From the NCBI GenBank assembly GCA_039090855.1, contig CM077011.1, forward strand, positions 16,431,001 through 16,495,000: a stretch of DNA of 64,000 nucleotides, read 5' to 3'. The DNA is from Macrothele yani (lineage: Eukaryota > Arthropoda > Arachnida > Araneae > Macrothelidae). Every line of letters begins with the position of its first letter. The first letter of the stretch is position 1. The position numbers were made by a program, and so were the translations under genes. Below the pieces are notes generated by a model. It saw only the letters and a program-made list of their open reading frames with translations, searched no databases and was not told where the DNA came from. Positions 1 to 10,106 of the stretch are shown here, in pieces.

Positions 1-227
1 CCTCTCTATGTCTTTTTCAGTCAATGTCCATGTCCCTGATCCATATGTAAAAACTGGAAGGATGCGTTGATTAAACACTTTTATTTTAAGATAGAATGGT
101 AAATTGTTCTTGAAAATTGTAGTGTTCTTTCTAATTGCCCTCGAGCCAAATTTTATACCCTTAGTAATTTCTTTTTCGATGTGCCTTCTCCGGATTTTGA
201 CAGACCTACCCCAGAGTCGACGCGCAT

Positions 228-345
228 GTCCGAAACAAAAAGCAAGTTGCAGCGGTAGAATGTACCACTCGGGAGAAAGAATATATGGGTTCGAATCCCA
301 TCACCTGCAAAAAAGGGCAGTTTTTCTATTTTGGCGCACGAAAGT
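228..345 (+). mobile_element. tRNA-derived SINE, family F copy
   Basis: A tRNA-like promoter segment is visible, with a clean B box (GGTTCGAATCC, 288-298) and a degraded A-box side. The same tRNA-like head plus the motif ending in GGGCAGTTTT recurs at 1398-1512, and related heads occur at 31706, 32055 and 32545, so this is a repeat family and not a functional tRNA gene. Downstream sequence (345-400) resembles the body behind the 31706 copy and runs straight into the 67-bp minisatellite. Confidence 0.7.
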
Positions 346-379
346 AAAATGAATCTTTTGGCCGTGAGGTTCGCGGAAA

Positions 380-1144
380 ATGCGCGGTACATCTTCCATA
401 CATCATCGGGAATTAATGAGAATTCCTTTTTCCACGCTTCGAAAAAATGTGTGATGCTTCTTCCACTCATCGTCTGGAATTAATGAGAATTCCTTCTTCC
501 ATACTTCGGAAAAATGTGTGATGATATCTCCATACATCGTCAGGAATTAATAAGAATTCCTTCTTCCATACTTAGCAAAAATGTGTGATGCTTCTTCCAA
601 ACATCGTCCGGAATTAATGAGAATTCCTTCTTCCATACATCGGAAAAATGTGTAATTTTTCTTCCACGTATCGCCTGGAATCAATGAGAATTCATTCTTT
701 CACGCTTCGGAAAAGTATGTGATGCTTCTTCCACACATCGTAGGAAATTAATGAGAATTCCTTATTCCATAATTCGGAAAAATGTGTGAGGCTTCTTCCA
801 GTATGGAAGAAGGAATTCTCATTAATATGTGGAAACACATCGTCAGGAATTAATGAGAATTCCTTTTCCCATGCTTCGTAAAAATGTGTGATGCTTATTA
901 AACACATCGTCGGGCATTATAATTCTTTCTTCCATACTTCGGAAAAATGTGTGATGTTTCTTTCACACATCGTCTGGAATTAATGAAAATTCCTTCTTCA
1001 ACACTTCGAAAAAGTGTGTGATGATTCCTCCATACATCGTCTGGAATTAGGAAAATTCCTTCTTCTACACTTCGAAAAAGTGTGTGATGATTCCTCCATA
1101 CATCGTCTGGAATTATGAGAATTCCTTCTTCCACGCTTCGAAAA
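380..1144. repeat. 67-bp minisatellite, about 11 units
   Basis: Units start at 401, 468, 535, 602 and 669, a constant spacing of 67 bp, and continue with small changes to about 1140. Each unit holds GAATTAATGAGAATTCC, a short near-palindrome, followed by a TTCGGAAAAATGTGTGATG segment. One unit piece at about 812-835 is inverted relative to the others. Minus-strand open frames here merely read the repeat; 67 is not a multiple of three, so the frame changes each unit and no protein is implied. Confidence 0.92.
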
Positions 1145-1145
1145 A

Positions 1146-1367
1146 ATCTGACCCGCAGCGGTAGTTCAGTGGTCTAAGCGATGGCCTCTGATCTTTCGTC
1201 CGAAAGGGGACCGGGTTCGAATCCCAATGAAGCATAGATGCTGTGTTTGTCTTACGGCATTGGCTCTCTCCCTTCCCTGGAACCAGTGACCCTAAATTAA
1301 GGACGGGCGACGGCTTATAGCGCATTGAGTTGCTCACGGTGGTCGTTAAACCTCCAGTTAAGAAAAA
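1146..1367 (+). mobile_element. tRNA-derived SINE, family A copy 1
   Basis: The tRNA-like head has an A-box region (GTAGTTCAGTGGTCTAAGCG) and B box (GGTTCGAATCC near 1214). A shared body follows (GCATAGATG, TGGCTCTCTCCCTTCCC, ACCAGTGACCCTAAATTA, GTTGCTCACGGTGGTCGTTA) and an A-rich end. At least five other copies in the window have the same order, so this is a SINE transcribed by RNA polymerase III and moved by a LINE. Confidence 0.88.
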
Positions 1368-1397
1368 TGTGGACACATTTTTTGGAATTAATAAGAA

Positions 1398-1512
1398 TTT
1401 GAAGCGATAAGCCTTTGTCGGTGTATTTCAGTCGGTAGAATGTCCGACTCCGGAGGAGGAACGCGTGGATTAGAATGCCATCATTGGCAGAAAAGGGCAG
1501 TTTTCCTAAGAG
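1398..1512 (+). mobile_element. tRNA-derived SINE, family F copy
   Basis: The sequence has a GTATTTCAGTCGGTAGAATG A-box side, CCGACTCCGGAGGAGG in the anticodon region, a mutated B box (GGATTAGAATGCC) and the family 3' motif CAGAAAAGGGCAGTTTTCC. It matches the copies at 228 and 32055. The mutated B box suggests an inactive copy. Confidence 0.7.
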
Positions 1513-1803
1513 ATATCTGTTGTCCAAGGCAAATATCGGCATCAGTACTTTTAGAATCTTTATCCCCTTGTCTTCCCAGTTCGATAACTGAAAGACATTC
1601 TGCAGTATGGTACAGAAAAACTTATGAGATATGGTGTAGCCTTGTCTCTCTCTCCTGTTTTTGTACGTGCTGCATCCTCGAAAAGTCGGACCTCTGCTTT
1701 TCATGGATGTTTTCAATAAATATGATTATTAAAGTATTAATCTTCAGTGTCGTAGGGTTTCAAAGATATAATTGCAGATGGTTTCATGGTAGCAAGTCTT
1801 TTC

Positions 1804-2029
1804 AGCCGCCCTGGTGGCGCAGTGTTCTAAACGTTAGCTTAAGACCATTTGCCCGATATGGGCCGGGTTCAAATCCCGGTGAGGCATGGATGTTTGTATT
1901 TGTCTTAAGGCCTGGCTTTTTCCCTTCCCCGGAGCCAATGGCCCTAAATTAAGGGACGGGCGACTGCTTATAGCTCATTGAGTTGCTCACGATGGTCGTT
2001 GAACCTGCAATCAAAAAGAAAAAAAAACA
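1804..2029 (+). mobile_element. tRNA-derived SINE, family A copy 2 (near full length)
   Basis: It starts GCCGCCCTGGTGGCGCAGTG and carries a B box with one change (GGTTCAAATCC, about 1865). It runs through the family body and ends with CAATCAAAAAG and an A-run. This is one of the most complete copies and defines a family length of about 225 bp. Confidence 0.9.
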
Positions 2030-2053
2030 CAATCAATGAAAGTCATGTATAGT

Positions 2054-2112
2054 GAGAGTACACACACACACGCACACACACACACACACACGCACACACA
2101 CACACACACAAA
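2054..2112. repeat. (CA)n microsatellite
   Basis: An ACACACAC tract with occasional G interruptions runs for nearly 60 bp, directly behind the A-rich SINE end. Confidence 0.9.
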
Positions 2113-2892
2113 ATCCAGTATTACTCCTTTCTTGCTGAGCTATATAGGGATGAAGTTGTACACATTTTAAATTTCACAATACCGTTAGCGGTAAAAGAAA
2201 AACAAGAAAAAAAAAAGACACACAAAGCACACACACACGCACAACGAGACATCTACCATCAGTTCAAAATGTATATCTAAATCAAAGTTGTTTGCAGCTC
2301 TTTGTAAAGAAAATATAATGATTACTTCTAACAAGCAGTTGTTTCTTCGTATTTCATAAAAATTCTAGAGTTTACATCAACGCTAAGAGCAACCCATACT
2401 TTTAATCCGGACCGCCCCTTAGACACGGGCAAGCGTGCCCCCTGCACTGAGCCCTGAGCCTGTAGGGAGTCTTGCTGTTTGGTAGACCCCGATCATCATA
2501 GGCACAAAAATGTTTAGTTAAAACATGAAATGTGAAATATGATTACGAATGACCTGCACAAACGAAGCGAATGTTACCTTATTTGTATGAGATATTTTGC
2601 TTGGGATATGGGAACGCCTGAAAACCCCTAAATTAAGCCAGCCCCGGATTAGACGGGACAGTTCCGGATTCCGCTAGCCCAATATCCCTGCATATAATTT
2701 TGGTACTGACTCATTCTCGAATTTCAATATTGCTTTAAAAAATTTATTGACAATTCCAGTTACTACTGCTTCAGCAAAGCGAAGTTTCTCTTCTCCCTCT
2801 CTATCTCTCATTGATGTTAACGAAAAACTACCTTAGAACTGCAATGACTCAGGAAATGTTGGCTAATTTGGTATTACTATAAATAGAATATA
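2113..2892. other. no gene recognised
   Basis: This AT-rich stretch contains a second short CA-rich patch near 2218-2245. A GC-richer patch at 2405-2500 and 2615-2690 resembles no repeat family I can name. No open frame of interest is present. Confidence 0.5.
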
Positions 2893-4119
2893 CACTATAT
2901 TGACAAAAGTCACTGGGCACATAGAAGAGAAAAACAACCCAGTATTTATTGGCGTACCTTAGTACGGTGTCGGCCAACCTTTGGTCTTAACGCATGCACT
3001 GACCCTTCGAGACATGCTTTCGACAAGGTTTTGGAACAGAGAGATAGGCATGTGCTTCCATTCAGCACATAATGCAGCCGCTAACTGTTGCTTAGTAGTA
3101 TTCCTTGGTTCCAAACTTCTTATGCGGCGCTATAATTCATTCCATAGGTGCTCTGTGGGATTAAGATCAGGGCTCTGTGCTGGCCAGTCCACACACGATA
3201 AGGAATTATCCTCAAGCAACGCCGCAACAGTCCTTGCTTTATGGTTCTGTGCATCATCTTGCTGATACCAACAAGGCTCGGTTCCACAGCATTGCTACAG
3301 AGTTGGTAGGGAATATTTGTCCAGAATATTGAGTTAGACATGTTGGTTAACAGGTTTGTCCACGATAACCAATAGGCCGGGACCATACCACGAAAAACAC
3401 CCAAACACGAGTACACTGCCAGCTCCAAACTTGACCGTAGGAACAGAACACTGTGGTAAATAGCGTTCCCTCGGCTGCCGCCATACTCACACACGTGTAT
3501 CTGGATTTATCAGTACATAGGACCCGTTTCCATTGATCTACGGTCCACAATAAATGTTTTTTACATCATGCTAAACGACGAGTAGCATTCCGTGTACAGA
3601 TGAAAGGCTTATGAGCAGCCGCACGACCCGACTGCGATAACCCATGGAATGAAGTTCTCTGCGAATGGTACATGTGCATATCGAGGTTCCAGCATCGTTA
3701 TTCACCTGTACACTGAGGTCTTGAGCAGTACTCCGTCGATTAGCTATAACGACTCTCCTGAGGCTTCGACGTCCTCTATCACTGATTTTCTTTGGTCTGT
3801 CTGTAGGTTTTGCTGCTTCAGGAACGCCATGTGTCTTCCACTTATTCAGTACATTCAAAACAATTGACTTCGGTATGTTTAAACGCCTCTCGGTTTCTCT
3901 TATGGATAACCCGCTAATATGACATCCAACAATCTTTAATTTCTCAAAGTCAGTTCTCTCCCGCCGCAACATTTTCACTCAACCTCACAGTGCGATATAA
4001 TCGCGGTCAGTTTCAAGCTTGTTTTTATACCATTTGCAGCTGTAGCGTGCATCTCAACAACGCAGCGGATCCGTTCATTTGCTTTGGAAGGGTGTCAGGT
4101 GACTTTTGTCAATATAATG
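2893..4119 (-). mobile_element. Tc1-like DNA transposon, family 1, copy 1 (complete ends)
   Basis: Inverted terminal repeats are visible: CACTATATTGACAAAAGTCA begins at 2893, and its mutated complement (TGACTTTTGTCAATATAATG) ends at 4119. TA dinucleotides flank both ends (2891-2892 and 4120-4121), as expected for Tc1/mariner insertion. The element is 1227 bp. A second copy in the opposite orientation lies at 48738-50007 with the same ends. The transposase inside is decayed, so the copy is not autonomous. Confidence 0.92.
2959..3978 (-). pseudogene. Tc1-like transposase (family 1), degenerate
   Basis: The frame starts at 3978 with MKMLRRERTDFEKLKIVG, an N-terminal helix-turn-helix. A second DNA-binding segment follows (about residues 40-110: RLNIPKS, VLNKWKTHGVPEA, GRRSLRRVV). 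The catalytic region is broken over several frames: a remnant of the WSDES first-aspartate motif reads CTDKSR near 3500, and the C-terminus KGWPTPY ends with a stop at 2959. The span of 340 codons is the usual Tc1 length. Several frameshifts and lost catalytic residues show it is dead. The family cuts and pastes DNA at TA sites in the nucleus. Confidence 0.88.
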
Positions 4120-4121
4120 TA

Positions 4122-4985
4122 TATTATGTGAAAACAACAACTTTCTTAATTTTTTAGAAATCTTGGCTACTTTGTATTACTATCAATAGAATATATACTA
4201 TGGATAGCAACAACTTTCTTAATGATTTTTCTGAAATGAAGACAAGAAGGATAAATTTTCTGGAATAAATATGTGATAATTTATGAATTTTATATGTAAT
4301 TTTATATCTTCTGTTCTTTGAATATAACAACCAAACATACGCAATTTTGTATATAAAAAATGGATCTATTTTGCAATCAGGATTTTAGCCTTACCTTCTG
4401 CATATTTCATATCTCAATGTGATATTTTGTCCGAATGTGATACTTTGCAATAATAAGACTTGTTGCCAGTGAAATCGAAAAGTTTTCCATTCGGATTCAG
4501 AAAACAAGTGAAAAGTCCTCCTTTTGAACATCTATTTCATTGTCGAGCCCTATCGAAGATGCCCGTGGTCATGACTGTATGCAAATTCTATGATTAACAT
4601 TGAAAGAGACACTTTCTATGAATCCGGTACGTAGGGCATAGAGTTCCAGAGAGCACCGATTGCACAATAAGCAAGTATCTATTTTTAACGCGTTGCTCTA
4701 AAACTTCATCAATAGATCGGTGCGAATGAATTTCATAATGCGTTTTGACGTAGAACGACGTCTAATTCTGCAGATAGTATGGGGCGACTTACGGCTAACG
4801 GCCTCTGGCAAAAATAGGTCCCAATTGAAATAATTATAGCCTTAAAAATACGTGCCGCACACTGATCGTGTTAGCATATTCGTAAACAGCATCAATTTGC
4901 GTACAGTCCAATTTGGGTGCTGCGCAATACATCGTGCGCGCGACGCTCCCTGTGGGCGCAGGAGATGATGCAATATTTCCGGGTG
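4122..4985. other. no gene recognised
   Basis: The first 450 bp are AT-rich. From about 4550 the sequence is of mixed composition, with a GC-rich patch (CGTGCGCGCGACGC, about 4932). It leads into the 162-bp tandem array and could belong to the same unidentified element. Confidence 0.5.
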
Positions 4986-4989
4986 TGCC

Positions 4990-5484
4990 GCCGCGTTTGA
5001 CTCAGTCTATCTCGGCAACCGTCAGCGCAACACGACTGTGAGTGTTATCGTTTTAAAGCTGTCGGCGAGATCTTTTCCAATACACGAAGAACATTTCGCA
5101 GTGGTTTTAACTGAACATTTAAAAAATTGTTTTTTTATGAACCGGTTAATACTTTTGACAATATCGCGGTTTATCTGGACAACTGTGAGTGCAAAACGAC
5201 TGTGCGCGGTATCGTTTTAAAGCTATCGACGAGATCTATTCAAATATACAAAGAACATTTCGCAGTGGTTTGAATTGAAAATTTTAAAAATTGTTTTTTA
5301 TGAATGAAATGCTTTTGACAGTATCGCGGTTTATCTGGAGAACTGTGAGTGCGTAACGACTGTGCTTGGTATTGTTTTAAAACTCTCGACGAGATCTATT
5401 CAAATATATGAAGAACATATCGCAGTGGTTTAAACTAGAATTAAAAAAAAATGTTTTCGTGTGAACGAGTTAACATTTTCGACA
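4990..5484. repeat. about 162-bp tandem repeat, three units
   Basis: The marker ACGACTGTG occurs at 5032, 5196 and 5356, spacings of 164 and 160. Each unit carries a TATCGYGGTTTATCTGG-like start, GTATCGTTTTAAAGC, GACGAGATCT, AAGAACATTTCGCAGTGGTT and an A/T-rich end. The last unit runs into the ATG of a small basic open frame at 5485. Tandem units upstream of a start codon could be promoter repeats, but that is inference. Confidence 0.85.
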
Positions 5485-5589
5485 ATGCCGCGGAATTCGC
5501 AGAATGAACGCAAGCAAAAGTGGAGAAAATCAAAACGAGAGGCAAAAAGCCCAAAAAGACTTGCAGCCCAACGAACTAGTGAGTATTGA
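5485..5589 (+). CDS. short basic open frame after the tandem repeat (hypothetical)
   Basis: This 34-codon frame begins MPRNSQNERKQKWRKSKREA and continues KSPKRLAAQRTSEY before TGA. Past the stop the same frame reads ENLKAAAAKQKSNKS, also basic and helix-prone, so the TGA may be a nonsense mutation in a longer protein. Arg/Lys-rich N-termini of this kind occur in some Helitron and other mobile-element proteins, but I cannot assign a family. The start was chosen because it is the first ATG after the array. Confidence 0.3.
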   Translation: MPRNSQNERKQKWRKSKREAKSPKRLAAQRTSEY

Positions 5590-5898
5590 GAAAACCTGAA
5601 AGCAGCCGCCGCCAAACAAAAATCCAACAAATCGATCGTAGTCCTACGTTCCAAATTAACGGCTCAATCAGAACTGAGCCCACCTGTCTTTTTTTTTTAA
5701 TCAAATTGTTTATATAGAGTCCCTGCAAAAATATTTTCCCGGAGACGCACACCCCCTTAGGGACAGTCCTGCTCTTAATGCTCTGAATGAATAATTTTTT
5801 AAAACATTCCAATCGTTTATATTTTAAATGAATTTTTATAGGTTAGAAACGTTTGTTCATTATTTTCGCATGTATACCCTACTTGAAACCTAAATTTT

Positions 5899-6083
5899 TT
5901 TATCTTTTTTGATTGGGGGTTTAACGACCACCGTGTGCAACTAATTTAGGGCCACTGGTTCCAGGGAATGAAGAGAGCCAGTGACGTAAGAAAACACACA
6001 ACATCCATGCTTCACAGGGATTCGAACCCAGACCCATCTCGGACGAATGGTCAGAAGCCAGACCACTGCTCTACCGGGCAGCG
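5899..6083 (-). mobile_element. SINE family A fragment, minus strand
   Basis: Reading the minus strand gives the family A head (B box seen here as GGATTCGAACCC), the GCATGGATG, TCTC and CCAGTGGCCCTAAATTA segments and the A-rich end. It has an internal deletion next to the GTTGC block. The A-box end is damaged. Confidence 0.85.
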
Positions 6084-6089
6084 TTTAAA

Positions 6090-7455
6090 TTTTCCTCATC
6101 GAACTCTTTAACAATTTTGCAGATTCCTCCTATTTAACAGAAAATCAAAGAACACTTATTTGCTCCAACACAGCTGGCCAAAATGTGTATTAAGAACTTA
6201 TACAATAGTGCAACAGTTTAATGTTTGTTTTGCACGTCATAGTTTTAGCTGCCGTAATTGTTCTCTTTAGAAATGCGAAGCTGTATCGATTTCAGTCAAG
6301 TGGTTTTTAGTTCAAACCGTAACTGCTGCAGAAATCTTTCAAATTTTGCTCGTTATTCTGTACGTATCGTGTGGCAACATATCTCCCTTATTTCCTTTGT
6401 TTATGTTTCGGGACTTTACTAGTCCGATAATGTAAATCCATTAAATAAACTCACCAGTTTTAGTAAGGAACGTGCTGTGTCTGTGTGTGTGTGTTAGAGA
6501 GAGAAAGAGAGAGAGAGGGAGAGAGGAGGGCATGCTGAAAACGAGCCTTAGCAGCTGTTCGATCGTGACGGGATTACCCTAGGTCTTTGTTGGGGGGAGG
6601 GGAGGCATGGCTGCGGCAGGATGCTATAAGGATAATTATGTATCCTGACAGCGCGGTAAATTAATTATCGTTATAATCCCCACTTCAGCACTCAACCACA
6701 GCATGTTCTTAGGTGCAACTAAAGATTTTTTATTTCTTATCATTTATTTATTTATTTATTTTTTTGTATCGATTATCGATTTTGGTTCTTCCGGATTCAT
6801 AAAGACAAGACTTTACAATGCCCCAGATTTTTATTTGCGTTAAACACGTGCACATTTTTGAAATTTTGTTTCTTTTAACTTTTATCTGGACTCGACGAGG
6901 TGGACTGAGACGAAGATAAGGGAAAAAATTAATAAAGGAAACACACTTTTGTTTAATGTGAGATTGTGAAAAATCAGGGAAATTATTTTCGTTTCAAGAA
7001 ATTTCTGACATATTATTATCTTTTCATTTTCTTTTTCTGTTCGAGTCTCATTTTGAGATTGATTAAACTTCTCTCTGTATCAAAAATATATACAGAGAGT
7101 TTCTTTTTAAGAAACGAAATAGGATGCATTATTATTCACTTACTCGCACGAAGGAACGCATTCATCTTTAAGAAATAATGAGTTGGGGGGGGGAGGATTC
7201 TTCACACTGGAGAGAAGGTAGGCTAATCGATAGGTAATTGCAGATGACAATATTGTAAACTGAATGTGAAGTGCACGTTGTATTTTTTACCTGATCGGCA
7301 TAGTCCTATATTCCGCGGTGTGGATTCCCTCCCCCGCAAGAATGATATATAATTTGGGGAATCCCACGATGAATGATACTAATTATGTGACTGGGGATAA
7401 AGTTGAGCAAGAAATAAGGCATCATTGGCATAACACGTCAGAAGTTCTTTTTTCT
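6090..7455. other. no gene recognised; TG and GA microsatellites
   Basis: A compound (TG)n-(GA)n tract lies at about 6478-6530, and G-rich patches at 6590-6615 and 7182-7197. TTTATTTATTTATT occurs near 6745. The rest is AT-rich with no protein or repeat family recognised. Confidence 0.5.
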
Positions 7456-7459
7456 TTTC

Positions 7460-7541
7460 AGGGTTTAAAGGCAATCATGAGCAAGGGCTATAAGCAGTCG
7501 CCCCTCCGTAATTTAGGGCCACTGGTTTCGCGGAAGGGATA
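7460..7541 (-). mobile_element. SINE family A 3' fragment, minus strand
   Basis: The stretch GGGCTATAAGCAGTCGCCCC to CCACTGGTTTCGCGGAAGGG is the complement of the family A 3' body. It ends abruptly at 7541, where a plus-strand copy begins, giving a head-to-head arrangement. Confidence 0.75.
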
Positions 7542-7548
7542 AAAGCCG

Positions 7549-7722
7549 CCCCAGTGGAACAATGGGCTAAGCGATGGCCTCTGATCATTCGTCCGAGATG
7601 GGTCCGGGTTCGAATCCCAATGAGGCATGGATGTTGTGTTTGTCTTACGACACTGGCTCTCTTCCTTCCCTGTAACCAGTGACCCTAAATTAGGGACGGG
7701 CGACTGCTGATAGCCCATTAAT
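7549..7722 (+). mobile_element. SINE family A, 3'-truncated copy
   Basis: It starts GCCGCCCCAGTGG. The A-box region, an exact B box (GGTTCGAATCC) and the body are kept as far as TGATAGCCCATTAA. The last 40 bp and the A-tail are replaced by a minus-strand SINE B, so SINE B probably inserted or recombined here. Confidence 0.85.
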
Positions 7723-7730
7723 CAGACATT

Positions 7731-7953
7731 TTACGTGGACCAGGAACATCAAACAAAGATCTTCGCTCTTTCCACGTTTATAAGTGAGTCACGGAAAAAT
7801 TCTCATTGGCCGCCAACGATAGTCGAACCCAGGGTCTTCCAGTTACGCGCCGGATATGCTTCCGCTACACCACAGCGGCCTCGAATTCCTCCAGACTCAC
7901 ACACGCTAACTGCCAAGCCAATTTGGCAGGTTGCTTCTTGGAGCCCCGTACAA
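7731..7953 (-). mobile_element. tRNA-derived SINE, family B, minus strand
   Basis: The complement of this segment matches the plus-strand copy at 8372-8582: CCAGCATTG start, TTGGCTTGGCAGTTAGCG, GAGGAATTCGAGG, A-box region TAGTGTAGCGGAAGCATAT, a mutated B box, then GGCCAATGAGAATTTTTCCG, GTGGAAAGAGCGAAGATC and GTTCCTGGTCCACGT. Family length is about 220-230 bp and it has no obvious poly-A tail. Confidence 0.8.
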
Positions 7954-8060
7954 TGCTGGGTTCGACTCCCGGTGGCGGCCAATGAGAATTTTTCCGTGAC
8001 TCACTTATAAATGTGGAAAGAGCGAAGATCTTTGCTTGATGTTCCTGGTCCACGTTAAAT
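7953..8060 (+). mobile_element. SINE family B 3' half, plus strand
   Basis: It begins inside the B box (GGGTTCGACTCCC) and carries the full 3' half, ending GTTCCTGGTCCACGTTAAATGTCT. It lies head-to-head against the preceding minus-strand copy, so about 95 bp at 7731-7825 and 7965-8060 form a long inverted repeat. Confidence 0.8.
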
Positions 8061-8097
8061 GTCTGTATTAATTATTCATTCGCCTTCTAATTATTAT

Positions 8098-8328
8098 TTT
8101 TTTTTTTGATTTTTTTTTTTGATTGGAGGTTTAACGACCGCCGTGAGCAACTCAATGGGCTATAAGCAGTCGCCCGTCCCTAATTTAGGGTCACTGGTTC
8201 CAGGGAAGGGAGAGAGCCAGTGCCGTAAGACAAACACAACATCCATGCCTCAGCGGGATTCGAACCCGGACCCCTTTCGGACGAATGATCAGAGGCCATC
8301 GCCTTAGACCACTGCGCCACCAGGGCGG
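8098..8328 (-). mobile_element. SINE family A, full length, minus strand
   Basis: The T-rich end (the complement of the A tail) at 8098-8120 is followed by the whole family body, a perfect B box (seen as GGATTCGAACC) and the head GCCGCCCTGGTGGCGCAGTG, read on the minus strand. It is the best-preserved family A copy in the window. Confidence 0.92.
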
Positions 8329-8371
8329 CTAATTATTTCTTCAGTTGCTGCTTACCATTTTTGATGAATCC

Positions 8372-8582
8372 CCAGCATTGTGCGGGGCTCCAAGAAGCAA
8401 CCTGCCAAATTGGCTTGGCAGTTAGCGTGTGTGAGTCTGGAGGAATTCGAGGTCGCTGTAGTGTAGCGGAAGCATATCGGGGCGTAACTGGAAGACCCTG
8501 GGTTCGACTCCCGGTGGCGGCCAATGAGAATTTTTCCGTGACTCACTTATAAACGTGGAAAGAGCGAAGATCTTTGTTTGAT
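8372..8582 (+). mobile_element. tRNA-derived SINE, family B, near full length
   Basis: The element has an A-box region TAGTGTAGCGGAAGCATAT (about 8459-8477) and B box GGTTCGACTCC (8501-8511). A leader of about 85 bp lies upstream of the tRNA-like part and a 70-bp 3' segment ends GAAGATCTTTGTTTGATG. The leader before the A box is shared with the 7731-7953 copy, so it belongs to the family. Confidence 0.85.
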
Positions 8583-8636
8583 GCTAATAGCCCATTGAGT
8601 TGCTCACGGTGGTCGTTAAACCTCCAATAAAAAGAA
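8583..8636 (+). mobile_element. SINE family A 3' end fragment
   Basis: TAATAGCCCATTGAGTTGCT through CGTTAAACCTCCAATAAAAAG is the terminal part of family A. Its 5' part is missing, and SINE B sits in its place. Confidence 0.8.
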
Positions 8637-8925
8637 AGAAAAAGGGAGCGAGCCCACGCCGTAAGACAGACACAACACCACCAATACGTCTTCCAAGACT
8701 AGAGCATGGGCCCAGCTCAGACGACTCGTCAGAACTCTACGCTTCTCACCACTCGGAACCAGAGCGGCTCTGTCAGAAGTTAACCACGACACAATGTAAA
8801 ATGTTGTAATTATTTTTTAAACACCACAGAATGGCACAATAATGTACACGTTACGTGCTTCACAAGTAACAGGCAGTGTAGACACATATTTCCTATTGAT
8901 AAGTCATAAACACAAGCCTGAAATA

Positions 8926-10106
8926 CACAGTCGTATCAGAATAATATGACCTCCCCCAGAGTCACAGTGTACCCTGCAGGCGCGTCACACAGTTCACGTG
9001 ACGAGGTCGATCACATGGAGATATGAACGGCCGGCCATGACAGGTGAGCCACAGTGCGTGACGTTAGCACAATGGGCAGTGCTAGTGATTTGACGGACTT
9101 TCAAAAAGGAATGACCATCGGCTACCGCGCCAAAGGTGGAAGCACTTCAGGAACAGGAGACTTCGTGGGCTGTTCGCAAGGTGCTGTAGTAAGGGTGTAC
9201 CAAGAATGGACCCCTGGCATACCGAGTACCTCCCGACGTCATAGCTGTAGAGCTCCAAAGGCCATCGAATCCAGAGGAGAACGTCGCCTGCATCGACTGG
9301 CAATCGACTCACAACAGTGCAGCAATTGACCACGAAAATGAACGCTGGGGAATCGAGGTGCGTGTCTTTTAGATTAGAGCAAACTCTGTTACACATCAGT
9401 CTCCGTAGTCGACGCTGCGTCAAGGCGCCCATGTGAACCCAGGTCCATCAGCAAGGACGCCTGCAATTCACCTGGAACTACCATCATTGGACAGTGGAAG
9501 AGTGAGAAATGGTTGCCTTCTCCGACAAATCAAAATTTCTACTCCACACAAGTGACGGGAGATCGTGGATACAGCGTCAGACACACGAGAACGAACACCC
9601 GGACACTCTTGTTGGTCAAGTACAGGCCGGCGGTGGCAGTGCGCATGTCTGGGGGATGTTTTCCTGGTATGACAGCTGGTACCACTGGATGGGTTCCTGA
9701 ACACCAATGGCTACCTGTCCATCCTCGTTGACCACATACATCCCGTCATACTGGACATTTACCCTGGTGGTGACGGTGTCTACCAACAGGACAAGGCGCC
9801 CTGCCATGTCGCTAAGGGGGTGCGCGACTGGTTCCAGGAACACAACAACGATGTCTCTGCGTTCTCCCTTGGCTGGCAAAATCACCCGACCTCAGTCCCA
9901 TAGAGCACTTGTGGTACTATTTGGATCGACAGTCTCGACGTGCCGACCCACAACCAGTCATCTCCGGGACTTCCATGCTCTGCTGCAGTCCTAATGGGCA
10001 CGTATGCCTCGGACAACCTTCCAGGGCCTCATTACGTCGGTGCCTCGCCGTCTCGCCGCTGTCGTCCGGGCCAAAGGTGGTCATATTATTCTGATACTAC
10101 CGTGTG
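8926..10106 (+). mobile_element. Tc1-like DNA transposon, family 2, copy 1
   Basis: The left end CACAGTCGTATCAGAATAAT (8926) and the right end (complement CACACGGTAGTATCAGAATA, ending 10106) form inverted repeats, and both are flanked by TA. The length is 1181 bp, a little short for Tc1. The internal gene is frameshifted. A rearranged copy of the same family is at 29872-31410. Confidence 0.9.
9072..10085 (+). pseudogene. Tc1-like transposase (family 2), degenerate
   Basis: The start MGSASDLTDFQKGMTIGYRA at 9072 is the first helix-turn-helix. The DDE region follows in shifting frames: a SDKSKFLLHTSDGR segment (about 9520) holds the first aspartate motif, GVYQQDKAPCHVAKGV (about 9780-9830) the second, and FQEHNNDVSAFSL and the PHYVGASPSRRCRPGQRW tail follow. 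The third acidic residue region is scrambled by indels (WQNHPTSVP). At least four frame changes make it non-functional. Confidence 0.85.

Noticed and set aside
153..1134. Minus-strand frames with EEGIFLIPDDVW repeats
   Set aside because: They are translations of the 67-bp minisatellite; the unit length is not a multiple of three and the frame drifts.
4932..5000. CpG-rich patch as a host promoter
   Set aside because: It is short and followed by tandem repeats and no supported gene.
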